Positions 1 to 8,210 of a DNA stretch of 64,000 nt are shown here, one piece after another. Where the stretch lies: the NCBI GenBank assembly GCA_037142875.1, contig JBAWZV010000001.1, forward strand, positions 124,001 to 188,000, written 5' to 3'. A program made the position numbers and the translations under genes. A model generated the notes under the pieces. It made no database searches. It was not told the DNA's origin and saw nothing but the letters and a program-made list of their open reading frames with translations. Every line of letters begins with the position of its first letter. The stretch's first letter is position 1. This DNA comes from PALSA-600 sp037142875. GTDB taxonomy: Bacteria; Actinomycetota; Thermoleophilia; Gaiellales; Gaiellaceae.

Positions 1-1245
1 GAGCGCCACGACCGGGCCGAAGCGGGCAAACCGGGACGGCGGGAGGATCGATCCCTCTCGCACCGCGGCGATCGGGGGAACACGGGTTGCGCGCACCGCT
101 GGCCTGAGGCTCGCGACCACGGTCACAATCGTGCCGAGGACGATCGAGACGACCACGGTACGCGTCGCGAAGACGAGTCCGGCCTGCGGCAGGTCAGCCC
201 CGAATGCCTTGAACAGCTGGTCGAGCCCCTTCGCAAGACCGACGCCGACGAAGAGCCCGATGCACGAGGCGAAGAGGCCGGTGACGAACCCCTCGACGAC
301 GACGACGCGGCGAACCTGGCGGCCCGTCGCGCCCATGGCGCGAAGCGTCGCGAACTCGCGTGTCTGCTGGGCGACGGTGATCGAGAGCGTGTTCGTGATC
401 ACGAACGAGCCGACGAAGAGCGCGATCCCGCCGAACGCTAGGAGGAAGTACTGCAGGATCTTGAGTCCGGAGCTCGTGTCGCTCGAGCTCTTACGTGCCT
501 GCGCCTCGCTCGTCCGCACCTGCGTGTGCGGAGGAAGGATGTCCCGAAGCTGCGTCACGAGCGCGGCACTCGTCATGCCAGGCCTCGCCGCGACGTCGAT
601 CTCGTCGAGCTTGCCTTGCTTGTGGAAGAGCGCCTGCGCAGTGGGCAGGTCGAAGATCGCAAGCGTCGCACCGCCGAGCGATGAGCTCTGCCCGAACTCG
701 ACGATCCCGACGACGCGGAAGGTCTGCACCTTGCCGCCGCGTGGGATCACGCCGACCCTGTCGCCCACGACGAGCTTCTCGTCGCTGGCAGTGTTCGTAT
801 CCATGCCGACCTCGCCCTGAGCTGACGGCCAGCGGCCGCTGAGCAGCGTGAGGGGATTGAGGCTCTGATCGCCGCCAGTGTTGACACTGAACGCAAGCCC
901 CGGAGCACCGCCGTGGGAGACGACCTTCCCGTCGCGGCCAACGAACTGCGCGAGGTCGCCGACGCCGCCCTGTGCGCCCGCGACCCCCGGGAGCGTACGG
1001 ACACGGTCGAGCGTCGATGCCGGGAAGGACGGCGCCTGCTGCGATCCACCGAACGCCTCCTTGCCGGTGATAACTGCGTCCGACTTGGAGTACGCCGTGC
1101 TGAAGATCGCGCTGAACCCGCGGTTGATCGTGTCGGTGAGGACATACGTGCCGCTGACCATCGCGACGCCCATCACGATCGCAAGCGACGTCAACGCAAG
1201 CCGAAGCTTCCGGGCCAGCAGACTCCTGATGGCGACGCGGATCAC
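1..1245 (-). CDS. ABC transporter permease, FtsX/MacB type (3' end beyond the window)
   Basis: This is the membrane subunit of an ABC exporter of the MacB/LolC type. It starts with GTG at 1245, inside the last codons of the ATPase gene (GTGA overlap), and runs open for 415 codons to the left edge, so the C-terminus is missing. Translating the minus strand by eye shows an N-terminal membrane anchor (residues 14-40), then a large extracytoplasmic MacB_PCD-like domain (about 45-255), then three membrane segments of the FtsX domain, with the typical QQTREFATLRAMGAT loop near residues 293-307. Members of this family move lipids, lipoproteins, peptides or drugs, or act as mechanotransmitters. The substrate cannot be read from the sequence. 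Confidence 0.9.
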   Translation of the reverse strand, partial: MIRVAIRSLLARKLRLALTSLAIVMGVAMVSGTYVLTDTINRGFSAIFSTAYSKSDAVITGKEAFGGSQQAPSFPASTLDRVRTLPGVAGAQGGVGDLAQFVGRDGKVVSHGGAPGLAFSVNTGGDQSLNPLTLLSGRWPSAQGEVGMDTNTASDEKLVVGDRVGVIPRGGKVQTFRVVGIVEFGQSSSLGGATLAIFDLPTAQALFHKQGKLDEIDVAARPGMTSAALVTQLRDILPPHTQVRTSEAQARKSSSDTSSGLKILQYFLLAFGGIALFVGSFVITNTLSITVAQQTREFATLRAMGATGRQVRRVVVVEGFVTGLFASCIGLFVGVGLAKGLDQLFKAFGADLPQAGLVFATRTVVVSIVLGTIVTVVASLRPAVRATRVPPIAAVREGSILPPSRFARFGPVVAL

Positions 1246-1985
1246 GACGAATACGCGTCGAGGTCGTTCATCGTCTCGAGCACCTCTGCGGCCGTCTGGC
1301 CGCTGCGATCGAGCACGATCCGGCCGTCCGCGAGGTACAGGATCCGGTCGGCGACCGCCGCGGCACGCGGATCATGAGTGACCATCACGATCGTCTGGCC
1401 GTAGACGTCGCTTGAATCGCGCAGCAGCCGGAGGATCTCCTCGCTCGATTTCGAGTCGAGGTTGCCGGTCGGCTCGTCCGCGAAGATCACCGTTGGGCGC
1501 GAGACGAGCGAGCGCGCAACGGCGACCCGCTGCTGCTGCCCGCCGGAGAGCTCGCTCGGCCGATGACCGAGCCGGTCGGAGAGGCCGACCTTCCCCATCA
1601 GCTCCTCGAACCAGGACTCGTCGGCCTTCGTGCCGGCGACGGAGAGCGGGAGCTTGACGTTCTCCTCGGCGGTGAGCATCGGAAGCAGGTTGTAGAACTG
1701 GAAGACAAACCCGATGTGACGACGGCGAAGCATCGTCAGCTCGTTGTCGTTCATCCCGGTGATCGTCTCTCCTGCGACGGTGACGGTTCCGGCGGTCGGC
1801 TTGTCGAGCCCGGCGAGGATGTGCATGAGCGTCGACTTGCCGGAGCCCGAGGGGCCCATCACCGCCGTGAGCTTGCCCCGCTCGATCTCGATCGAGACGC
1901 CGCGCAGGGCTTCGACGGCTGTCTCTCCTTCGCCGTACCGGCGCGTGACGTCGGTGGCGGTCACAACTGCGTTCGTGGAGTCCAT
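1242..1985 (-). CDS. ABC transporter ATP-binding protein (LolD/MacB family)
   Basis: This 247-aa protein is the cytoplasmic ATPase partner of the permease that follows it in the same operon. The Walker A GPSGSGKST is at about residues 44-52, the signature LSGGQQQR near 146, Walker B VIFADEP near 165, and the H-loop THD near 203. The DEPTGNLDS sequence is characteristic of the LolD/MacB/FtsE-like subgroup. The ATG at 1985 gives the usual family length. The ATPase stop and the permease GTG overlap by 3 nt, which suggests translational coupling. Confidence 0.93.
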   Translation of the reverse strand: MDSTNAVVTATDVTRRYGEGETAVEALRGVSIEIERGKLTAVMGPSGSGKSTLMHILAGLDKPTAGTVTVAGETITGMNDNELTMLRRRHIGFVFQFYNLLPMLTAEENVKLPLSVAGTKADESWFEELMGKVGLSDRLGHRPSELSGGQQQRVAVARSLVSRPTVIFADEPTGNLDSKSSEEILRLLRDSSDVYGQTIVMVTHDPRAAAVADRILYLADGRIVLDRSGQTAAEVLETMNDLDAYSS

Positions 1986-2057
1986 ACGACGAGACTAGCG
2001 CCCGACATCACTCTCGACCATGAGTGAAAACCCCGAAATCCCCCCGCACGAACGTCG

Positions 2058-2070
2058 AGGGACTGTCCCT
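2058..2070. repeat. Palindromic 13-mer AGGGACTGTCCCT, copy 1
   Basis: AGGGAC-T-GTCCCT is a perfect 6-bp inverted repeat around one base. It lies in the 95-nt gap between the ABC ATPase start and the LLM gene stop. The identical 13-mer occurs once more at 59957-59969, also in an intergenic gap. It may be a dispersed repeat or a small terminator-like hairpin for the LLM gene. Confidence 0.6.
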
Positions 2071-2080
2071 GGAGTGCGCG

Positions 2081-3100
2081 TTACGCCGAGGCGGCTGCGA
2101 AGTGCGGGAGCACATGCCGGCCGTACAGGTCGAGCGTCTCCTCCTGCGCGCTTGTCATGAGGTAGACGTTGAACTCGTCGACCCCGACGTCCTCGAGCGC
2201 GCGCAGCTTCTCGACGCACTGGGCGGCGGAGCCGATCACGCAGAAGCGGTCGCAGATCTCGTCGGTGACGAACTCGCCGTGAGCCGCCCCAACACGGGAG
2301 TGATCCTTGTAGTCATAGAACTTCCGGGCCTTGACGAAGTCGGTCAGCTCGGATGGGATGTCGGAGTCCCAGCCGTAGCGGTCGATCAGATCCATCACGT
2401 GGTTCGAGACCATCGCCGGGAACCAGCGCACCTCGTCACGGCACGCGGTCAGATCATCGGAGACCTTCGACGGGGCACCGACGATGCACTTGAGGGCGTC
2501 AGGATCGCGACCGGAGTCCTCTGCTGCCTTGCGAGCCGTGCTCATGATCCACTCGATGATCACCGGGTCGGCGAGCTGGATGATGACACCGTCGGAGACC
2601 CGACCGGCAACTCCGAGAGCCTTGGGGCCGTAGCCGGCGACGTAGAGCGGGATCTCCCCGTAGTCCTTACGCGCCCAGGCAAGCTCGAGCCCCTTGCCGT
2701 TCCACGCGACGCCGTGGCCGTTCATCAGCTGCTTGATCATCTTGCAGGCCTCCTCGAACTCGGCGACCTTCACTGGCTGCAGGCCGATCACGCGGCGTGC
2801 GGAGTCCCCTCGCCCAATCCCCATCACCATCCGGCCGCCCGAGATGTCATGCAGCGTCGCGTAGGTGCTGGCGAGCACGGTCGGCTCGCGCGTGCCGGGG
2901 TTGGTCACGAAGTGGCCGAGCTTCATCGTCGATGTCCGGTCGGCGGCGAGGGCGAGGAGCGGAATCGACTCCTGCCAGAGGACGTGTGAGTCGTACGTCC
3001 ACCCCGTCGAGAAGCCGTTGCGCTCGGCGAGCTCGAGCAGGTCGAGAAAGCGCGTGTACGGCGGGTCAGGCATGACCGTGACGCCGAAGCTGACGGACAT
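2081..3100 (-). CDS. LLM-class F420-dependent oxidoreductase (TIGR03842-like)
   Basis: This 339-aa protein belongs to the bacterial luciferase-like (TIM-barrel) family, close to methylenetetrahydromethanopterin reductases. Family features seen are the N-terminal GVTVMPDPPYTRFLDL strand, the GHFVTNPGTREPTVLAS segment near residues 70-85, and GRMVMGIGRGDSARR near 97-111. The cofactor is probably F420, though FMN cannot be excluded. The ATG at 3100 was chosen because the longer frame runs into the divergent FAH gene. A TAGTGT hexamer lies 7 nt before it, so the transcript may be leaderless. As I recall, relatives of this clade sit beside dihydropyrimidinase genes in other actinobacteria. Here it is next to a hydantoinase/carbamoylase pair, so a role in pyrimidine degradation is plausible but unproven. 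Confidence 0.85.
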   Translation of the reverse strand: MSVSFGVTVMPDPPYTRFLDLLELAERNGFSTGWTYDSHVLWQESIPLLALAADRTSTMKLGHFVTNPGTREPTVLASTYATLHDISGGRMVMGIGRGDSARRVIGLQPVKVAEFEEACKMIKQLMNGHGVAWNGKGLELAWARKDYGEIPLYVAGYGPKALGVAGRVSDGVIIQLADPVIIEWIMSTARKAAEDSGRDPDALKCIVGAPSKVSDDLTACRDEVRWFPAMVSNHVMDLIDRYGWDSDIPSELTDFVKARKFYDYKDHSRVGAAHGEFVTDEICDRFCVIGSAAQCVEKLRALEDVGVDEFNVYLMTSAQEETLDLYGRHVLPHFAAASA

Positions 3101-3125
3101 GCCCGGGACACTAGACAATGTCGAA

Positions 3126-3761
3126 ATGAAGATCATCTGCACGGGCCTCAACTACCTCGCCCATATCCGCGAGTCCGGCATGCAGCCGCCTGCCGAGCCG
3201 CTCCTCTTCGGGAAGTTCGCAAACACGCTGGTCGGTCACGGCGAGCCGATCGTCCTGCCGCCGGAGGCGACCCACGTCGACTCCGAGGCCGAGCTGGCCG
3301 TCGAGATCGGCCGACGCGCTCGACGGGTCTCGGAGGACGACGCGCTCGACGTGATCGCCGGCTACCGGTGCGCGAACGACGTCTCCGCGCGAAACCTGCA
3401 GTTCGGAGACAAGCAGTGGACTCGTGGCAAGGGCTTCGACACGTTCTGTCCGCTCGGCGACCGGCTCGTCCCCGTCAGCGAGCTCGGCGACGGGAGCGGT
3501 CTGCGGGTCGTGCAGCGCCTGAACGGGGAGCTCCTCCAGGACGGCAACACGTCCGACCTCGTCTTCGACGTTCGCAGGCTTGTCGCGTTCGCGTCCAACG
3601 TGTTCACGTTGGAGCCCGGCGACCTGATCCTCACAGGCACGCCGTCCGGGATCGGCTACTCGCGAACGCCGCCCGTGTCGATGCGGGACGGCGATGTGGT
3701 CGAGGTCGAGATCGACGGGATCGGCGTGCTGCGCAACCCGGTCGTCGCCGAACAGCTCTGA
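3126..3761 (+). CDS. Fumarylacetoacetate hydrolase family protein
   Basis: This 211-aa protein is a FAH-fold, metal-dependent enzyme that cleaves C-C bonds or decarboxylates small acylpyruvates. It has the standard order: the KIICTGLNYLAH start, SEAELAVEIG carrying metal-binding acidic residues near 56-65, GYRCANDVSARNLQ near 78-92, and the terminal GDLILTGTPSGIGYSRTPP loop. The ATG at 3126 matches the family N-terminus. It lies only 25 nt from the divergent LLM start, and TAGACA a few nt upstream suggests a leaderless transcript. Substrates of short single-domain FAH proteins are usually acylpyruvates or oxaloacetate. Its role in the neighbouring pyrimidine locus is unclear. Confidence 0.9.
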   Translation: MKIICTGLNYLAHIRESGMQPPAEPLLFGKFANTLVGHGEPIVLPPEATHVDSEAELAVEIGRRARRVSEDDALDVIAGYRCANDVSARNLQFGDKQWTRGKGFDTFCPLGDRLVPVSELGDGSGLRVVQRLNGELLQDGNTSDLVFDVRRLVAFASNVFTLEPGDLILTGTPSGIGYSRTPPVSMRDGDVVEVEIDGIGVLRNPVVAEQL

Positions 3762-3771
3762 CCGGGCCGCG

Positions 3772-5019
3772 TCAGGCGCGAGCAGCGAGCCAGGCGAGGG
3801 TTCGGTCGGCGAGCCGATCGAGCGCCTCTACTGACAGCTCGAGGTGCTCTGGCTTCGTGTCCTCGAGCGGCGTGTGTGAGAGCCCGCGCAGGCTCTGAAC
3901 GAAGACCATGACGGTAGGAACGCCGGCCCGGGACACCTCGGCTGCGTCATGCAGCGGCCCGGAAGGGAGCTGATGGCAGACACCCGCAACGTCGCTTATC
4001 GCCTCCCCGGCGAATCGGATCAGGGTGTCGTCGAAGAGGATCGGCTCGATCGACCAGATCGTCTCCCAGGAGACCTCGATGCTCTCCTCGGCGGCGAAGC
4101 GGGCAGACGCCTCCCTCGCAAGCGAGAGCAGGCGCGCGAGCGCGTCAGCGTCGAGGTGCCGCTGGTCGAGGAGCTGCTCGGCCGTCTCCACCACAGACGT
4201 GACGATCCCGGGCCTGCACACGACGCCACCTGAGGTACAGACCGCGCCGCTGCCAACCTCGGCTGCGATGCCGCGGATCTCGAGCGCGAGCTTCGCGGCG
4301 CCGGCGAGTGCGTCACGCCGCTGGTTCATCGGCGTCGAGCCGGAGTGGGCCGCCTGCCCGCGCCATGTGATCCGCGAGCGTTCGACCCCGAATGTCCCGA
4401 GGACAACGCCGAGCGGGATGTCCATCGCCTCGAGCACCGGCCCCTGCTCGATGTGGAGCTCGAGGTACGCACCTGCACCTTCGAGCTGCCGCCGGGCGTC
4501 AGGAGCCCGGTCGAGATCGACTCCGAATGCGCCGACCGCCTCGGGAAGGCCAACGCCGTCGCGATCCACGAGCTTCGCGAGCTCGGCCTGGTCGCGCATC
4601 GAGCCGGCGGCAGCTGACGACCCGAAGAGCGAGCGTCCGAACCGCGCGCCCTCCTCGTCGGCCCAGTTGACGAGCCGCACCGGAACCGGTGGCGTGCCGT
4701 CCCGTGCGATCCGCCGGAGCACCTCGACCCCGGCGACGAGGTTCAGCGAGCCGTCGAGCCACCCGCCGTTCGGGACGGAGTCGATGTGGCCGCCGATCAG
4801 GAGAGCGTCTTCGTCGCGACGGCCCGTCAGCGTGAACCACTCGTTTCCCGCCTCGTCGACCTCATACCGCGCGCCCGTCGGTTCAACCTTCGCACGCAGC
4901 CATTCGCGAGCACGCTCCCAGGTCTCCGTCCAGGCGACGCGCTGCGCGCCGTCTGCGTCACCGGTCAGGTCACCGAGCTCACGGAGCTCGTCGACGGTGC
5001 GGGCCGGATCGAGAGACAT
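3772..5019 (-). CDS. hyuC: M20 family N-carbamoyl amino acid hydrolase / beta-ureidopropionase
   Basis: This 415-aa Zn-dependent amidohydrolase is of the HyuC/AmaB/allantoate-amidohydrolase group. It hydrolyses N-carbamoyl amino acids to the free amino acid, CO2 and ammonia. Metal ligands are readable: H78 and D80 in GGHIDSVPNGG, D89, E122/E123 in DEEGARFG, H189 in LHIEQGP, and a late His in LSHTPLED. It is divergent from dihydropyrimidinase, whose product is N-carbamoyl-beta-alanine. That pairing favours beta-ureidopropionase activity, although N-carbamoyl-L-amino acids from hydantoins or allantoate are alternatives. The ATG at 5019 gives normal family length. Confidence 0.88.
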   Translation of the reverse strand: MSLDPARTVDELRELGDLTGDADGAQRVAWTETWERAREWLRAKVEPTGARYEVDEAGNEWFTLTGRRDEDALLIGGHIDSVPNGGWLDGSLNLVAGVEVLRRIARDGTPPVPVRLVNWADEEGARFGRSLFGSSAAAGSMRDQAELAKLVDRDGVGLPEAVGAFGVDLDRAPDARRQLEGAGAYLELHIEQGPVLEAMDIPLGVVLGTFGVERSRITWRGQAAHSGSTPMNQRRDALAGAAKLALEIRGIAAEVGSGAVCTSGGVVCRPGIVTSVVETAEQLLDQRHLDADALARLLSLAREASARFAAEESIEVSWETIWSIEPILFDDTLIRFAGEAISDVAGVCHQLPSGPLHDAAEVSRAGVPTVMVFVQSLRGLSHTPLEDTKPEHLELSVEALDRLADRTLAWLAARA

Positions 5020-5163
5020 CGCGCGCCGATCGTATCTCGCCGTTCGCGTTCGGTACGCGCCATTTCGGCGAGGCCGCGACCGTGGTAAGAATCGCAGGAT
5101 GGGCGCCGCACCGTGGCGCCGGCGGGTCGGTCTCTCGGCTCAACGTCGTATCGAGGAGGAGCC

Positions 5164-6573
5164 ATGTCGATTCTGATCAAGGGTGGCCGTGTCGTGACCG
5201 CGGCCGACGACTACATCGCCGATGTGTTCATCGACGGCGAGCGGGTGACGCTGATCGGCGAGTCTCTCGACCTGCCCGCCGACCGGACGATCGACGCGCG
5301 CGGGAAGTACCTGCTTCCCGGCGGGGTCGACCCACACACCCACCTCGACATGCCGTTCGGCGGCACGACGACGATCGACGACGTCGAATCGGGCCAGACG
5401 GCAGCGGCCTTCGGCGGCACGACAACCCACGTCGATTTCTGCGTCCAGGGCAAGGGGCAGACGTTCACAGACGCTCTCGCGGACTGGCGGGCACGGGCCG
5501 ACGGCAAGCAGGTGATCGACATGGGCTACCACATCGCCGTCACCGACCTGACCGTGCCGGGAGCACTCGCGGAGCTCGCCACGCTGCCTGAACAGGGCGT
5601 CACCTCCTACAAGCTCTTCATGGCGTACAAGGGCGCGTTGCAGGTCGACGACGAGACGCTCTTCCGCACGATGGAGGTCGCTGCGGCGACCGGCGCGCTC
5701 GTGATGGTGCATGCCGAGAACGGCGACGCGATCGACGTCCTCGTCAAGAAGGCGCTCGCGGAAGGACATACGGGGCCGGAGTGGCACGCGCGCACCCGCC
5801 CGCCCGAGACCGAGGGTGAGGCAACGAACCGTGCGATCCAGCTCGCGCACGTCGCGGGGGCGCCGCTGTACGTCGTCCACGTCTCCTGCAAGGAGTCCGT
5901 CGAGCCGATCGCGACGGCTCGCGCCAAGGGCTGGGACGTCTGGGGCGAGACCTGCACGCAGTACTTTTTCATCGACTCGACGTTCCTCGAGCGGCCGAAC
6001 TTCGAAGGCGCGAAGTACGTCTACACGCCGCCGCCGCGAGACAAGGCAAACCAGGAGGTGCTCTGGGACGCCGTCCGCATGGACACGTTGAGCGCGATCT
6101 CGACCGACCACTGCGCCTTCCTCTGGGACGGGCAGAAGTCGCTCGGCCGTGACGACTTCTCGAAGATCCCGAACGGCGGCCCCGGGCTTGAGAACCGGCT
6201 GCAGATGATCCACCACTTCGGCGTACGCGGAGGCCGGATCTCGCTCAATCGGCTGGTCGAGCTGCTCTCGACGAACCCGGCGAAGCTCTTCGGGCTCTAC
6301 CCGCGCAAGGGCACGCTCGCCGTCGGGTCGGACGCAGACATCGTGATCTTCGATCCGGAGAAGAAGGTCACGATCTCCGCAGCCACCCACCACTCGCGGA
6401 TCGACTACAACCTCTACGAGGGCACGGAGGTCGTCGGCTCACCGGAGATCGTCATGCTTCGCGGCAACATCCTCGTCGAGAACGGTGAACTCGTCGCAGC
6501 TCCCGGAGTCGGCCGCTACGTCGCACGGGCCACGTTCGGCGACGAGCTCGCCGGTACCGGCGGTAGCGACTGA
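5164..6573 (+). CDS. hydA: Dihydropyrimidinase (D-hydantoinase)
   Basis: This 469-aa cyclic amidohydrolase opens the ring of 5,6-dihydrouracil or dihydrothymine (or hydantoins) to the N-carbamoyl amino acid. The full binuclear metal site is visible: H58 and H60 in GVDPHTH, carbamylated K150 in SYKLFMAY, H183 in MVHAEN, H239 in YVVHVS and D315 in STDHCAF. The ATG at 5164 follows an excellent GAGGAGG ribosome binding site, so the longer reading frame starting at 5113 is not used. A GGCGCC/GGCGCC hairpin at 5102-5120 sits in the leader. The gene is divergent from hyuC with a 144-nt shared promoter region. Confidence 0.95.
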   Translation: MSILIKGGRVVTAADDYIADVFIDGERVTLIGESLDLPADRTIDARGKYLLPGGVDPHTHLDMPFGGTTTIDDVESGQTAAAFGGTTTHVDFCVQGKGQTFTDALADWRARADGKQVIDMGYHIAVTDLTVPGALAELATLPEQGVTSYKLFMAYKGALQVDDETLFRTMEVAAATGALVMVHAENGDAIDVLVKKALAEGHTGPEWHARTRPPETEGEATNRAIQLAHVAGAPLYVVHVSCKESVEPIATARAKGWDVWGETCTQYFFIDSTFLERPNFEGAKYVYTPPPRDKANQEVLWDAVRMDTLSAISTDHCAFLWDGQKSLGRDDFSKIPNGGPGLENRLQMIHHFGVRGGRISLNRLVELLSTNPAKLFGLYPRKGTLAVGSDADIVIFDPEKKVTISAATHHSRIDYNLYEGTEVVGSPEIVMLRGNILVENGELVAAPGVGRYVARATFGDELAGTGGSD

Positions 6574-6589
6574 GCCCGAGCAGAGATTC

Positions 6590-6627
6590 GCCGGGCACCC
6601 GTCACCTGAGGAGGGCGGGTACCCGGC
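6590..6627. terminator. Hairpin between convergent hydA and cytochrome c genes
   Basis: A 12-bp stem with one mismatch (GCCGGGCACCCG pairing with CGGGTACCCGGC) encloses a 14-nt loop. It lies between two converging genes and probably ends transcription from both sides. There is no clear T-tract, so it may work with Rho. Confidence 0.6.
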
Positions 6628-6655
6628 GAGAGCGCGGCAGCCCCCCGGCTGCGTC

Positions 6656-7054
6656 CTACTTGTGTGTTGCGGTGAAGATGAACGCCGAGGCGTTCAGGAT
6701 CTGCTTCGCCGAGAGTGTGCCCTTGTAGGCGGACATCGGAACGCTGTACTTCGCTGCAGCGGCCTTCGTCATGACGGCCTTGCCGCCAAGGGTGATCGCC
6801 TTCACGAGCAGCGGCTGGGTGAGGATGACCTTGTCGAGGTTCGGGCCGATAGCGCCCGTGGTCGCTGCCGCCTTGAGGGCATGGCAGAGGCCGCAGTTCG
6901 CGACGAAGACGGTCTTGCCGGCCTTGGCGTTGCCGCCAAGCGGCGGGACAGTTGCGGTGGTGGCGGATGCCGAAGCCGCACCGAGCGCTGCGACCACGAG
7001 CACAGCACACAGGGCAAGCAGGCGACGGTCATTGGCACGTAGGAGAGTTGTCAT
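6656..7054 (-). CDS. Secreted c-type cytochrome (single heme)
   Basis: This 132-aa protein has an N-terminal signal sequence (hydrophobic residues 12-30, ending ASASA) followed by a small cytochrome c domain. The heme motif CGLCH gives C54, C57 and H58. M107 in the VPMSAYKG segment is the likely distal ligand. The family exports apoprotein by Sec and attaches heme outside, so it probably acts as a periplasmic-side electron carrier. The ATG at 7054 was preferred over an upstream frame extension because it puts the signal peptide at the start. It is convergent with hydA and not obviously part of that pathway. Confidence 0.85.
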   Translation of the reverse strand: MTTLLRANDRRLLALCAVLVVAALGAASASATTATVPPLGGNAKAGKTVFVANCGLCHALKAAATTGAIGPNLDKVILTQPLLVKAITLGGKAVMTKAAAAKYSVPMSAYKGTLSAKQILNASAFIFTATHK

Positions 7055-7158
7055 GTGCAGATCATGCCTGGGAAAAGTAACGAACCGCACATGAAAGAGG
7101 TAAGGATTATGCGGTTGTATCATCGCTTTTTTCCGATGTTTTCTCGCCAGATCTGTAT

Positions 7159-7187
7159 TTGCGCTCTATAGATTGGAGTCGTACTAT
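7159..7187 (+). promoter_or_regulatory. Sigma-70-type promoter for the 36-aa ORF
   Basis: TTGCGC (7159-7164), a 17-nt spacer and TACTAT (7182-7187) sit in a conspicuously AT-rich patch of an otherwise GC-rich window, 40 nt before the small ORF at 7227. The spacing is ideal. Confidence 0.6.
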
Positions 7188-7226
7188 GTAAGCAGTTCGA
7201 ACATTCGAGAAAAGGAGATCCTTCTC

Positions 7227-7337
7227 ATGACGCTCATCTGGGACATCGCTGCACTCGCATTCGTCGCCACGGTCATCGCGACCGTCGGAACCGGATTCGT
7301 CAAGATGTTCGGCGTCGGGGCACCCCGCACGCGCTAG
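7227..7337 (+). CDS. 36-aa single-span membrane peptide, unknown function
   Basis: A short ORF with a strong AAGGAG ribosome binding site 8 nt upstream and a consensus-like promoter. The peptide starts MTLIWDIAALAFVATVIA and continues with a hydrophobic stretch to about residue 25, followed by a basic tail (GAPRTR), so one membrane segment is likely. It is too short to be matched to a family by eye. Its stop overlaps the stop of the convergent epimerase-like gene (TAG at 7335-7337 against 7334-7336). Dedicated promoter and binding-site signals make it more credible than a random ORF. Confidence 0.6.
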   Translation: MTLIWDIAALAFVATVIATVGTGFVKMFGVGAPRTR

Positions 7338-8206
7338 GAGAACGCTGACTCGAGCGCCCCACGAAGCTCGGGGTACTCGAACTCGAAACCGCCGAGCTGC
7401 GTGGACACTGCCCGCCGCCCGTGCAACAGCAGGTCTGCCTGCTCACCGAGAGCCGCTCTGAGAGCGAGCGCCGGAGCAGGCAGGAGCGACGGCCGATGCA
7501 GCACCGCTCCGAAGGTCTTCGCCGCGTCACGCTGGCGCAGCTGCTCTGGAGCGACGGCGTTGACGACCCCGCCGAGTGAGGCATCCTCGATCGCGAGCCG
7601 GTAGATCCGTACGAGGTCGTCGAGCGCGACCCACGAGAACCACTGCCGGCCACTCCCGAGCGGGCCGCCGAGGAACAGCCGAAACGGCAGGGCCATGAGC
7701 CGCACCGACATCGCGCCCTTCCCGACGACGAGCGGCGTACGGATCGCGACGTGTCGAACCGGCTCGGCACCGGCGGCGGCCGCCTCCCAGCTCTCGCAGA
7801 CGCCCGCGAGGAAGGAGGCTCCGACCGACGACGCCTCGTCGACCGTCTCCTCTCCCCGGTTGCCGTAGTAGTCGATCCCGGATGCGGTCACGAAGACCAC
7901 GGGCGGATTGGCGGCCGAAGCGATGGCATCGGCGAGCGTCCGGGTCGTCTCGACGCGGCTCAAGCCGATCGCGGCCTTCCGCCCTGCTGTCCATCTGGGC
8001 CCGCCGATCGGCACCCCTGCCAGATTCACCACGGCATCGGCCCCGTCGACAGCCGAGTCAACCTGCTGCCAGCCGACCCGCCGTCCGCTCTCGGTCTCTC
8101 CTCCGGGCGCGCGCGAGACTACGACCGTTTCGTGGCCGTCTGCGTCCAGCGATGCGCAGAGCGCACTCCCGATGAACCCCGAACCTCCAGCGACGACGAC
8201 CTTCAT
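7334..8206 (-). CDS. TIGR01777 family NAD-dependent epimerase-like oxidoreductase
   Basis: This 290-aa protein is an extended short-chain dehydrogenase of the YfcH/SDR39U1 type. The N-terminal GGSGFIGS nucleotide motif is at residues 7-14, VVNLAGVPI near 62, the SGIDYYGNRGEE segment near 110-122, and the C-terminal DUF1731-like region follows LHRPSLLPAPALALRAALGE. The ATG at 8206 begins 4 nt after the stop of the dehydrogenase gene upstream, so the two are co-transcribed. Biochemical activity in the family is largely unknown. Homologues are sometimes linked to cell division or redox metabolism. Confidence 0.88.
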   Translation of the reverse strand: MKVVVAGGSGFIGSALCASLDADGHETVVVSRAPGGETESGRRVGWQQVDSAVDGADAVVNLAGVPIGGPRWTAGRKAAIGLSRVETTRTLADAIASAANPPVVFVTASGIDYYGNRGEETVDEASSVGASFLAGVCESWEAAAAGAEPVRHVAIRTPLVVGKGAMSVRLMALPFRLFLGGPLGSGRQWFSWVALDDLVRIYRLAIEDASLGGVVNAVAPEQLRQRDAAKTFGAVLHRPSLLPAPALALRAALGEQADLLLHGRRAVSTQLGGFEFEYPELRGALESAFS

Positions 8207-8210
8207 GGCG

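Noticed and set aside
5102..5120. GGCGCC/GGCGCC leader hairpin before hydA
   Set aside because: It is only 6 bp and self-palindromic, common in GC-rich DNA. I did not call a riboswitch.
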